From assembly GCF_001421515.1 (NCBI RefSeq), contig NZ_LMKM01000003.1:149857-188964 (forward strand): DNA of 39,108 nucleotides, written 5' to 3'. This stretch comes from Pedobacter sp. Leaf216. GTDB lineage: Bacteria; Bacteroidota; Bacteroidia; Sphingobacteriales; Sphingobacteriaceae. The notes under the pieces were generated by a model. It did no database searches and had not been told where the DNA came from. It was given only the letters and a program-made list of their open reading frames with translations. A program made the position numbers and the translations under genes. This document shows, piece by piece, positions 23,414 to 31,963 of this stretch. Every line of letters starts with the position of its first letter. The stretch's first letter is position 1.

Positions 23414-23707
23414 GAGTTTGGAGTTTAGAGCTTGGGGTTTGGGGTTTGGGGTTTGGAGTTTGGGGTTTGAAGTTTGCTCTTTGCTTTTTGAATTTTGCTC
23501 TTTGGTCTTTGCTCTTTGGTCTTTGCTCTTTGAACTTTGAACTTTGGTCTTTGGACTTTGGACTTTGCTCTTTGGTCTTTGGTCTTTGGTCTTTGGTCTT
23601 TGGTCTTTGCTCTTTGGTCTTTGCTCTTTGAACTTTGGTCTTTGGACTTTGGTCTTTGGACTTTGAACTTTGGTCTTTGGTCTTTGGTCTTTGGACTTTG
23701 GTCTTTG
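23414..23707. repeat. 42-copy heptanucleotide array (NNNTTTG)
   Basis: Forty-two consecutive 7-mers fit NNNTTTG without a single insertion or deletion; only units 2 and 3 break the TTTG core (GAGTTTA, GAGCTTG). The first nine mostly carry NNG before the core (GGG, GAG, AAG). The remaining units use mainly four triplets, GTC, CTC, GAC and AAC, in irregular order. The array lies between the adaptor stop and the ATPase gene, 39 bp before its ATG. Frames on both strands stay open, but the products are low-complexity and not credible proteins. Confidence 0.95.
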
Positions 23708-23746
23708 GGATACTAAATAAATGATACTTGAATAATACTTAATAAG

Positions 23747-24445
23747 ATGATTAAAATAGAAAATCTGGAAAAAGTTTACAAAACTGAAGAGGTAGAAACA
23801 ACCGCACTTAATGGGATTAACCTCCATGTAGCAGCTGGCGAATTTGTTTCCATTATGGGTCCTTCAGGCTGTGGAAAATCTACTTTATTAAATGTAATGG
23901 GTTTATTGGATAAACCTGAAAGCGGAAGTTATAAATTTATCGATACAGAACTTTTAACGCTTAACGATCGGGAACGTTCTAATTTCCGTAAGCGGAATAT
24001 GGGTTTTGTTTTCCAGAATTTCAACCTGATTGATGAATTGACAGTTTTCGAAAACATCGAACTGCCGTTAATTTATAATAAAATTCCAGCAGGAGAACGT
24101 AAAAAACTGGTAAACGAAATTATCGAGCGGATGAACATTGTAAACCGTAGCGGCCATTTTCCGCAGCAGTTATCGGGCGGTCAGCAACAACGTGTGGCCG
24201 TTGCCAGGGCTTTGGTTACCAAACCTAAATTGGTTTTAGCTGATGAGCCTACCGGAAACCTGGACAGCTCTCACGGTAATGAAGTAATGGAATTGCTTTG
24301 CGAACTGAATGAAACCGGAACCACCATTGTAATGGTTACGCACTCCAGTCATGATGCAAGTTTTTCGAACCGGATTATCAACCTGAAAGATGGACATGTA
24401 ATATCTGAAAAGATAAATAAGAGTAGAAATGAAGAACTGATATAA
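23747..24445 (+). CDS. ABC transporter ATP-binding protein (MacB/LolD type)
   Basis: A 232-aa cytoplasmic ATPase. Walker A GPSGCGKST is at 38-46, the Q-loop in VFQNFNLID, the signature LSGGQQQR at 142-149, Walker B LVLADEP just after 160 and the switch His in MVTHSSHD. It belongs to the MacB/LolD/FtsE group, which powers FtsX-fold permeases that act on periplasmic substrates rather than moving them through the membrane core. It is the only ATPase gene here and precedes six permease genes, so it probably serves several or all of them. The heptamer array lies just upstream. Confidence 0.94.
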   Translation: MIKIENLEKVYKTEEVETTALNGINLHVAAGEFVSIMGPSGCGKSTLLNVMGLLDKPESGSYKFIDTELLTLNDRERSNFRKRNMGFVFQNFNLIDELTVFENIELPLIYNKIPAGERKKLVNEIIERMNIVNRSGHFPQQLSGGQQQRVAVARALVTKPKLVLADEPTGNLDSSHGNEVMELLCELNETGTTIVMVTHSSHDASFSNRIINLKDGHVISEKINKSRNEELI

Positions 24446-24616
24446 AGGCTTAAAACCCGCAGTTTTCAACCCCAAAAAAGATTTTAGTTTAGTTAATGAT
24501 AGCCGCCCAACAATCTTCCCGGATGGGGAGATTTGGGATAGGCGCAATGTTAAAAACCATCAGCGGTCAGTTTTAAATGCCACATGCTGAACACCTACCG
24601 GCAAACAAGAAAAAAT
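24446..24616. other. Short intergenic gap with one hairpin
   Basis: AATCTTCCC (24512-24520) pairs with GGGGAGATT (24525-24533), with a G-U pair and a 4-nt loop, but no T-run follows. An open frame from 24584 would add 11 residues to permease 1, but all sibling permeases start with MFKLNFKIALRNLW or close variants, which points to ATG 24617. Confidence 0.6.
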
Positions 24617-26977
24617 ATGTTTAAATTAAATTTTAAAATAGCATTGCGTAACCTTTGGAGAAACAAAGGTTTTACCTTGATTAATCTTGGTGGCTTGGCC
24701 ATTGGTTTGGCGAGTTGTATGATTTTGTTATTGTATGTTGCTTATGAGTATGGCTATGATAAGCAATTTACTGATTACAACAGAACATACGTGCTTTATA
24801 ATAATCAGAAAACGGCATCTGAAACTTTTAGTTTTATGGCTTTCCCAGGCCAGTTGAAAAACGAAATTAAGGAGAAAGTACCAGGTGTGGCAAATGTTAG
24901 CAGAATATCGTATCCCGAACCCACATTAATCTCTTATAATCAAAATAATTTTAAAGCTAACGCTGTTTTTGGCGATCCGGATTTTCTTAAAATGTTCGAT
25001 TATAAAGTGCTCAAAGGAAACTCGAATACTTTTTTAAATAGCGTAGATGGCGTAATCTTATCAGAAAAATTAGCTGAAAAACTTTTCGGCAATGAAGATC
25101 CGCTCAATAAGACAGTTAAGCTGGATAACAATGAAAATTTAAAAGTAGAAGGCGTTATTGAAGACCGTCCCAAAAATTCGACGCTTGAATTGGATTATAT
25201 CATGTCGTGGAAGCTCTACGAAAAATTAAATCCCTGGACAAAAACCAGTGGATGGGGCAATAATTATTGCATGATGTTTATGCAACTTCAGAACAATTCT
25301 TTTTTTGATCAAGCCAATCACCAATTGAGCGGTATGATCAAAGCGCATGATAAAGAGGTAAACGGAGAACCTTTTATGCACCCGCTTGCTAAATGGCATC
25401 TTTATGATCAATTTCAAAATGGAAAAAATGTTGGGGGCAGGATAGACCAGTTAAGGATATTCTTCTTACTTGCATTTTGCATCCTTTTAATTGCCTGTGT
25501 TAACTTTATGAACCTTTCTACAGCGAAATCTGAAAAAAGAGCACGTGAGGTTGGTGTGCGCAAGGCAATCGGTTCATCCCGCAATAACCTTGTAGGACAG
25601 TTCATGTTCGAATCTATTTTATTAACCACGCTGAGTATGCTGGTAGCTTTTGTTTTAATTGAAGTGAGCTTACCTTATTTTAATAACCTATTGGGCATAA
25701 CTTTAGGGATAGACTATAAGGATTATAAATTCTGGTCGGTATTTTTAGGTTTAACTTTGTTTACAGCTTTCATTGCTGGCAGTTATCCTGCGTTTTACCT
25801 TTCTTCATTCGATCCTGTTAAAGTATTAAAAGGGTTTAAAATTTCAGGTGGCTCTTCGTTATCAGTACGCAAATTTTTAGTTGTGTTTCAGTTTGTTTTC
25901 GCTGCTTGCTTAATAGTTTGTACAGCAGTAATTTACCAGCAATTGAATTATATTAAAAATAAACCGATCGGCTACAACAAAGCAAATCTTGTTCAGATTT
26001 CTACGGAAGGAGAATTTTCCAAAGTAGATAAAAGAGCCATTCTGAAAGATGAGCTACTAAAAGCTGGCGCAATAACGGCCTTTACAGAATATAGTACATC
26101 GCTAACAGGCGGAGGAAACAATACGTATGGCATAAGCTGGCCAGGTAAAAACGAACAGGACAAAATTCTGGTCAATTTCAGGTTTACCAATCTCGATCTT
26201 ACTAAAACTACCGGAATGGAAATCTTAAAAGGCCGCGATTTCTCCAAAGATTTTGTTGATACCAGCAATGTACTGGTTAACGAAGCTATGGTCAAGGTAA
26301 TGGGAATGAAAGATCCTGTTGGTAAAATGATCAGTTGGGACCAGCCCATCAGAGTTATCGGTGTAGTAAAAGATTATGTAATGGAATCGCCTTATCAGAA
26401 AGCTAAGCCATTGTTGATTGCACAAAATCCAAATCGTGCTACCACGATAATTATGCGTTTAAATGATAAAAACAACATCACTAATTCGGTTAATCAGATC
26501 AATGAAACGGTTAAAAAGTTAAATCCGGCTTATCCTGCAACAATCAGGTTCGTTGATGAATCATTTGAGGTTAAATTCAAAAATGAAAAACTTTTAGGTA
26601 CGCTTTCAAACTGGTTCGGTGGTTTCGCAATTTTTATTTCATGTTTAGGCTTATTGGGCTTAGCCTTGTTTATGGCAGAGCAACGTAAAAAAGAAATCAG
26701 TATCCGGAAAGTTTTGGGTGCCACAACAGCCAATATCCTTACATTGTTAAATAAAGATTTTATCAAACTGGTAGCTATAGCAAACGTAATCGCTTTTCCA
26801 TTGGCTTATATTATCATCAATAAATGGCTCTCAAGCTACGAATATCGCGTATCTATCTCCGCATTACCGTTTATTGCAGCCATTAGTTTATCAGTGATAA
26901 TCGCTGTACTTACCGTAAGTATTCAATCGGTTAAGGTAGCAAAAGCAAACCCTGTAGATGCTTTAAAATACGAATAA
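24617..26977 (+). CDS. FtsX-like ABC permease 1 (two-core MacB type)
   Basis: A 786-aa inner-membrane protein with two FtsX cores. Helix 1 lies near 22-42 (NLGGLAIGLASCMILLLYV), then a periplasmic MacB-type domain to about 275. Three helices follow (about 277-298, 333-355, 372-395, the last ending GSYPAFYLSSFDPVKVLKG). A second core repeats the plan: helix 418-438, periplasmic domain, helices near 668-688, 715-737 and 752-772. The coupling segments REVGVRKAIGSS and ISIRKVLGATT and the tail ANPVDALKYE occur in all siblings. It is the first permease after the ATPase gene and most like permease 4. The substrate is unknown; homologues act in efflux of peptides, antibiotics or lipids. Confidence 0.9.
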   Translation: MFKLNFKIALRNLWRNKGFTLINLGGLAIGLASCMILLLYVAYEYGYDKQFTDYNRTYVLYNNQKTASETFSFMAFPGQLKNEIKEKVPGVANVSRISYPEPTLISYNQNNFKANAVFGDPDFLKMFDYKVLKGNSNTFLNSVDGVILSEKLAEKLFGNEDPLNKTVKLDNNENLKVEGVIEDRPKNSTLELDYIMSWKLYEKLNPWTKTSGWGNNYCMMFMQLQNNSFFDQANHQLSGMIKAHDKEVNGEPFMHPLAKWHLYDQFQNGKNVGGRIDQLRIFFLLAFCILLIACVNFMNLSTAKSEKRAREVGVRKAIGSSRNNLVGQFMFESILLTTLSMLVAFVLIEVSLPYFNNLLGITLGIDYKDYKFWSVFLGLTLFTAFIAGSYPAFYLSSFDPVKVLKGFKISGGSSLSVRKFLVVFQFVFAACLIVCTAVIYQQLNYIKNKPIGYNKANLVQISTEGEFSKVDKRAILKDELLKAGAITAFTEYSTSLTGGGNNTYGISWPGKNEQDKILVNFRFTNLDLTKTTGMEILKGRDFSKDFVDTSNVLVNEAMVKVMGMKDPVGKMISWDQPIRVIGVVKDYVMESPYQKAKPLLIAQNPNRATTIIMRLNDKNNITNSVNQINETVKKLNPAYPATIRFVDESFEVKFKNEKLLGTLSNWFGGFAIFISCLGLLGLALFMAEQRKKEISIRKVLGATTANILTLLNKDFIKLVAIANVIAFPLAYIIINKWLSSYEYRVSISALPFIAAISLSVIIAVLTVSIQSVKVAKANPVDALKYE

Positions 26978-27096
26978 GAACTGCGCTAAGCGTTTGGCGA
27001 TCGGCGTGTATTAATCGCTATCCGCCAAACGCACTACGCTAACACTAAAAAATATGTTCAAATTAAACTTTAAAATAGCATTGCGTAACCTTTGGA
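26944..27096. repeat. Junction cassette permease 1/2, near-identical to junction 2/3
   Basis: These 153 bp cover the last codons of one gene, the 76-bp gap and the first codons of the next. They match 29409-29561 at all but about four positions. In the gap, GCGTTTGGCG (26990-26999) and CGCCAAACGC (27023-27032) form a perfect 10-bp inverted repeat with no T-run. Related inverted repeats sit in the junction 3/4 gap (31902-31944) and after permease 5. Confidence 0.85.
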
Positions 27097-29441
27097 AGAA
27101 TAAAAGTTATGCCATAATCAGCATATTCGGTTTGGCTGTGGCCTTAACTATCTTTATTTTAACCATGTTGTATGCGAATTATGAAAAAGGATATGATTCC
27201 TGGAACGCGGGTTATGAGCATATTTATCGCGTAAATTATAAATCATCAACCGAAAATGTTGCGCTAAGTCCTGGTAATATGGCAACAATAAGTAAGGAGA
27301 AAATCCCTGCAGTTGAGGCCGCAACGCGGATACAGGATTACTGGTTTGGAGATCTGTTGCTTAAAACAAAAACAAAGAGTTTATATGTGAACGATGTTTT
27401 ACTTGCCGACAGCAATTTTTTAAAGGTATTTAATTATCCATTGGTTTATGGCAATGCGGAAACTGCATTTAGCAAACCACAGACGCTGATTTTAAGTAAA
27501 ACAATGAGTGAAACGCTTTTTGGAATAGGGGTAAACCCTGTTGGTGAAACCATTGTACTCGATCAAATAATGCCATGTACAGTAGCATCTGTAGTAGATG
27601 AAGCCAAATTTCCATCACATTTTCATTTTAAACTTATACGGAGATTTAAAAAGAGTGCCAATGATGAGTATTACAGCAATAACTTTTACACCTATGTTAA
27701 ATTAAATGGTAATAGCGATGTTGTGCAAACAACAGATTTATTGAATAAAAACCGCACTGAAATATTAAATGCCGAGCTTGCCAAATTACCGAATGAAGAA
27801 AAAAATGGCTTTTCTGAATTCATTACCCAAAATAAACTTTATCTGCAGCCAATAAAAGAGATACATTTAACCAAAGCCAATGTAGAATACGAATTTACAG
27901 GTAATGGAATGGGGCGTTATATGTACCTCATGTTTATTGTGGCTACGCTTGTTTTGATTATTGCCGCTGTCAATTTTACCAATTTATCCATTACTATTGC
28001 CACCAGGAGAGCCAAAGAAACTGGAGTAAGGAAAGTTTTAGGTGCGCATAAAATGCAGATTGGTATACAGTTTATTTTAGAAACAGGCTTTCAATGCCTC
28101 TTAAGTCTGGTTATGGCGATTATCATGGTAGAACTCTTTTTACCCGGCTTCAATAAAACCATCGGCTCATCTATTCAACTCAATAACTTTTCTGATTACA
28201 GTCAGATAGCTGGTCAGGTTTTACTATTGCTATTAACCGTAACCTTAATTGTAGGACTTTATCCGGCATTACTGATTAGCAATATCATTCCTGCGAAAGT
28301 ATTAAAAGGGAATTTTGCGAATAGCAACAATGGTTATTGGATTAGAAATGGCTTAATTGTACTTCAGTTTGCCATTGCAGTTTTATTTATTTCGGGCATT
28401 TGGATCATCAATAATCAGTTGAACTATATGCAACAACGCGATCTGGGTTATAAACCACAACAGGTAATGGCCATTAATTTACAAGACGATAGTGAGGCAC
28501 ATTACCAGAAAGTAAAAAATACCCTGAAAAATATCAATGGTGTAAACAGCATTAGCAGGGCCGATCATATTCCGGGTGAGGATATGGGGGGAAATAGCTA
28601 TACCAACCAGGGCAAAACCTACAGTGCCAATTTTATTTCTATCGATGTAGATTATTTTAATACGATGGGGATGAAGATTGTAGACGGAAGGCCATTTAGT
28701 GCTGCCATAACAACAGATACGCTGAATTCGCTGATATTGACCGAAACTGCAGCTAAAACTTTTAACCTCCAAAATCCTGTTGGCAAAATGCTTAAATTCC
28801 ATGAAAAGGATGTAAAAGTAATTGGCCTGGTAAAAGATTTTAATCATTATAGTCCCGAAAAAGCTTATCAGCCAATTGTTTTTCAATACATTAAAGGAAA
28901 TCCACTCCGATATGTTTTAATAAATATTTCCGCGCAAAAATCGGCAGCGGTTATTGCACAGGTTGAAAAAGAATGGACAAAACTAGAACCTGATTTTCCG
29001 ATTAAATATAGCTTGCTCGATAAATCGTTCGAAAAACTATTGCAAAAACAGGTGCAGCTTCGAAGTGTGGTGGCGTTTTTATCCATCATTACCGTTGCAC
29101 TTGCTTTAATGGGGATTTTTGCCATTGCCACCTTTACCACCCAGCGCAGAAGTAAAGAGATTAATATTAGAAAAGTTCTTGGTGCCTCAATTTTTGATAT
29201 CCTTGGGCTATTAAATAAAGGATTTGCCAAACTTATTATTCTGGCAAACTTAATTGCCTGGCCCATTGCCTATTTAATATTAAGAGATTGGCTAAACGGT
29301 TTTGCCTTCAGAATAGCCATGCCGGTTTTACCTTTTATTTTGTCAGGATTGATTACGCTTTTTCTTACAATCATTATTGTGAGTTTACAGTCGTATAGAG
29401 TTGCACATGCAAACCCTGTAGATGCTTTAAAATACGAATAA
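27054..29441 (+). CDS. FtsX-like ABC permease 2
   Basis: A 795-aa two-core permease of a different subtype from permease 1. After the common start MFKLNFKIALRNLWKNK it reads SYAIISIFGLAVALTIFILTMLYANYEKGYDSWN. Its middle (LIIAAVNFTNLSITIATRRAKETGVRKVLGAHKMQ) and second core (WIRNGLIVLQFAIAVLF) are closer to permease 5. The C-terminal coupling segment is INIRKVLGASIFD and the tail ANPVDALKYE. It follows permease 1 by 76 bp without a terminator and is probably co-transcribed. It may pair with a type-1 permease as a heterodimer or form its own transporter; sequence does not decide. Confidence 0.9.
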   Translation: MFKLNFKIALRNLWKNKSYAIISIFGLAVALTIFILTMLYANYEKGYDSWNAGYEHIYRVNYKSSTENVALSPGNMATISKEKIPAVEAATRIQDYWFGDLLLKTKTKSLYVNDVLLADSNFLKVFNYPLVYGNAETAFSKPQTLILSKTMSETLFGIGVNPVGETIVLDQIMPCTVASVVDEAKFPSHFHFKLIRRFKKSANDEYYSNNFYTYVKLNGNSDVVQTTDLLNKNRTEILNAELAKLPNEEKNGFSEFITQNKLYLQPIKEIHLTKANVEYEFTGNGMGRYMYLMFIVATLVLIIAAVNFTNLSITIATRRAKETGVRKVLGAHKMQIGIQFILETGFQCLLSLVMAIIMVELFLPGFNKTIGSSIQLNNFSDYSQIAGQVLLLLLTVTLIVGLYPALLISNIIPAKVLKGNFANSNNGYWIRNGLIVLQFAIAVLFISGIWIINNQLNYMQQRDLGYKPQQVMAINLQDDSEAHYQKVKNTLKNINGVNSISRADHIPGEDMGGNSYTNQGKTYSANFISIDVDYFNTMGMKIVDGRPFSAAITTDTLNSLILTETAAKTFNLQNPVGKMLKFHEKDVKVIGLVKDFNHYSPEKAYQPIVFQYIKGNPLRYVLINISAQKSAAVIAQVEKEWTKLEPDFPIKYSLLDKSFEKLLQKQVQLRSVVAFLSIITVALALMGIFAIATFTTQRRSKEINIRKVLGASIFDILGLLNKGFAKLIILANLIAWPIAYLILRDWLNGFAFRIAMPVLPFILSGLITLFLTIIIVSLQSYRVAHANPVDALKYE

Positions 29442-29561
29442 GAACTGCACTAAGCGTTTGGCGATCGGCGTGTATTTATCGCTAACCGCCAAACGCACTA
29501 CGCTAACACTAAAAAATATGTTCAAATTAAACTTTAAAATAGCATTGCGTAACCTTTGGAA
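29409..29561. repeat. Junction cassette permease 2/3
   Basis: This is the second copy of the 26944-27096 junction, with GCGTTTGGCG (29454-29463) and CGCCAAACGC (29487-29496). The genes on either side are far more divergent than the junction itself. Confidence 0.85.
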
Positions 29562-31890
29562 AAATAAGGTAAGCTCATTTATTAATATAATTGGCCTTGC
29601 TATCGGTTTGGCTGCATGTTTAACATTGCTGTTGTATGTTACCTACGAATGGAAATTCGACAAACAAGGTAAAAATGCAGACCATGTTTTTATGACGATG
29701 ACCAATATTCCTGGCGATAATGATAAAATTTCAATAACTTTTGATGGTTCTACAACGGCATTCGCACCAACCATTAAACAGGAAATACCTGAGGTTAAAT
29801 ACACTGCAAGAATGGATTACGGTGGCAAAAATTTAATTGCCAATGGGCAGAATTCATTCAAGCGTCAATCTAAATTTGCCGAAGCCGACATTTTAAAAAT
29901 GTACGATTATGAATTTATTCAAGGCAATGCCAATACTGCTTTGAATAACCCCAATTCTGTTATCTTAACCGCATCCACAGCTAAAATACTTTTCGGAACT
30001 ACTGATGTATTAAATAAAACCGTCCGTTTTAAAGATCGTTACGATTTGAATATAACCGGAGTAATTAAAGATCAGCCTGATAACAGCTCAAACAAATTTG
30101 ATTATTTGATGCCTTGGGCGTTATACGAAACAGTTGATCCAAGCGCTAAAGACCTCAACTGGAGCAATTATAGTTTTTTAACCCTGGTGATGTTAAAAAA
30201 TGAGGCAAATTTAGATTTAGTCAATCAAAAAATATTCAAAGTCCTCAAAAAGCACAACAACGACAACTACCAATCGCAAATGCTTTTCCCATTGGCAAAA
30301 CTTCACCTGCATGGTAAATTTGAGGAAGGTAAAAGTGTGGGTGGGGCAATAGAACAGATTTATCTTTTTATGGGCCTTGCGTTTGGTATTTTGCTGATTG
30401 CCTGCATTAATTTTATGAACATGGCCACGGCCAAATCAGAAAAACGTGCAAAAGAAGTAGGCATCAAGAAAACCATTGGCGCAAACAGGGGCTCATTGAT
30501 TATGCAGTTTTTAACGGAATCAATGGTGCTAACTTTTATTGCGGTAATTGTTGCAATTGCAATTTTAGAAGTCTTTTTGCCAACATTTAACAACCTGATT
30601 GCGATAAAATTAAATATGTCTTATTTCGACAGTAAAAGTTGGATAGGCATTTTAGGGATTGTATTTGCTACAGGTTTAATTGCCGGAAGTTACCCTGCAT
30701 TTTACCTGTCATCTTTTAATCCAATACAAACTTTAAAAAGAAAAATTAAAACTGGCGGTTTCTTTTCAATCAGCTTAAGGCAGGTGCTTGTTGTAGGGCA
30801 ATTCTGTTTTGCCATTATCCTGATCATTTCTACGCTGGTAATTTATAAACAGATCCAGTACATTAAAAACAGGCCTGTAGGGTTCGATGTAAATGCTTTG
30901 GCAGAGATGCCACAAGATGGAGAACTGAAAACAAAATATGATGTTTTACGTGCTCAGTTGCTTAAATCGGGAGCCGTAACCTCCATGTTTCAATCATCTG
31001 TGAGTTTATCTCATCGTGGGCACAACTTTATGGATATTAAATGGGAGGGCATGACTAAGCCTGATAATACACAACTGTTTAACCAGGTTTCTACCACTTA
31101 TGGTTTCATTAAAACAAATGGAATTAAAATAACTGAGGGAAGAGATTTCTCCGAAAATTTTGCTTCAGATTCTAGCGCTGTAATGGTAAGTGCTTCTGCT
31201 GTAAAAACTTTTGGGTACAAAAATCCGGTAGGTAAAAGTGTAACTATTTTTGGAGATAGGTTTAATATTATCGGCGTTTTTAATGATTACGTGTGGGATT
31301 CTCCATACAAATCAAATAACCCGATGATTGTTTTCTTCGATCAAAAACGTACAGGAACAATTACCATGCGTCTTAATGAAAAAAATAATTTACAAAGTAA
31401 TATTGAAACCATTAGCAGAATCACAAAGTCTATAAATCCAGCATATCCAGCCGAAATCAATTTTTTAAACGCTTTATACAGTGAAAAATACAACGCCGAA
31501 AAAACTTTGGGTATTCTTTCCAATCTTTTTGGTGGTTTGGCCATTTTCGTTTCCTGTTTAGGGCTTTTTGGATTGGTAGCCTACAGCGCAGAGCAAAGAA
31601 CCAAAGAATTTGGCGTGCGTAAGGTACTGGGTGCTTCATTATTTAACCTGATGCAGTTATTGTCGCTTTCTTTTGTGAAAATGATTGCGGTTTCTATAGT
31701 TATCGCTATCCCATTAAGTTATTTGCTGATGAATAAATGGCTGTTGAAGTTTGAGTTTCATACCGAAATATCATGGTGGATTATGCCAGTTGCCGGTTTG
31801 GGCACTTTAATGATGGCATTGATCACCGTAAGTTTCCAAGCATATAAAACAGCCCATGCCAATCCGGTTGATGCACTTAAATATGAATAA
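29518..31890 (+). CDS. FtsX-like ABC permease 3
   Basis: A 790-aa two-core permease, nearest in style to permeases 1 and 4 (INIIGLAIGLAACLTLLLYVTYEWKFDKQ, NFMNMATAKSEKRAKEVGIKKTIGANRGS, GSYPAFYLSSFNPIQTLK, FGVRKVLGASLFN). I start at ATG 29518, since the 20 residues of the longer frame from 29458 are translated intergenic hairpin DNA and siblings begin at MFKLNFK. Two hydrophobic cores flank the periplasmic domains as in permease 1. Its second coupling segment reads FGVRK rather than ISIRK. It is probably co-transcribed with its neighbours. Substrate unknown. Confidence 0.9.
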   Translation: MFKLNFKIALRNLWKNKVSSFINIIGLAIGLAACLTLLLYVTYEWKFDKQGKNADHVFMTMTNIPGDNDKISITFDGSTTAFAPTIKQEIPEVKYTARMDYGGKNLIANGQNSFKRQSKFAEADILKMYDYEFIQGNANTALNNPNSVILTASTAKILFGTTDVLNKTVRFKDRYDLNITGVIKDQPDNSSNKFDYLMPWALYETVDPSAKDLNWSNYSFLTLVMLKNEANLDLVNQKIFKVLKKHNNDNYQSQMLFPLAKLHLHGKFEEGKSVGGAIEQIYLFMGLAFGILLIACINFMNMATAKSEKRAKEVGIKKTIGANRGSLIMQFLTESMVLTFIAVIVAIAILEVFLPTFNNLIAIKLNMSYFDSKSWIGILGIVFATGLIAGSYPAFYLSSFNPIQTLKRKIKTGGFFSISLRQVLVVGQFCFAIILIISTLVIYKQIQYIKNRPVGFDVNALAEMPQDGELKTKYDVLRAQLLKSGAVTSMFQSSVSLSHRGHNFMDIKWEGMTKPDNTQLFNQVSTTYGFIKTNGIKITEGRDFSENFASDSSAVMVSASAVKTFGYKNPVGKSVTIFGDRFNIIGVFNDYVWDSPYKSNNPMIVFFDQKRTGTITMRLNEKNNLQSNIETISRITKSINPAYPAEINFLNALYSEKYNAEKTLGILSNLFGGLAIFVSCLGLFGLVAYSAEQRTKEFGVRKVLGASLFNLMQLLSLSFVKMIAVSIVIAIPLSYLLMNKWLLKFEFHTEISWWIMPVAGLGTLMMALITVSFQAYKTAHANPVDALKYE

Positions 31891-31901
31891 ACCTGCGTGA
31901 G

Positions 31902-31944
31902 GCGTTTGGTGTTAAGCGATAAATTTACGCTGACCGCCAAACGC
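31902..31944. repeat. Intergenic inverted repeat, permease 3/4
   Basis: GCGTTTGGTG (31902-31911) pairs with CGCCAAACGC (31935-31944) with one G-U pair. It is the drifted relative of the hairpins in junctions 1/2 and 2/3. Confidence 0.7.
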
Positions 31945-31963
31945 TACGCCAAACCTCAAAAAT

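Noticed and set aside
23362..23827. Open frames on both strands across the heptamer array (for example a Lys/Gln/Pro-rich frame on the minus strand)
   Set aside because: The heptamer lacks stop codons by composition, so long low-complexity frames arise automatically on both strands.
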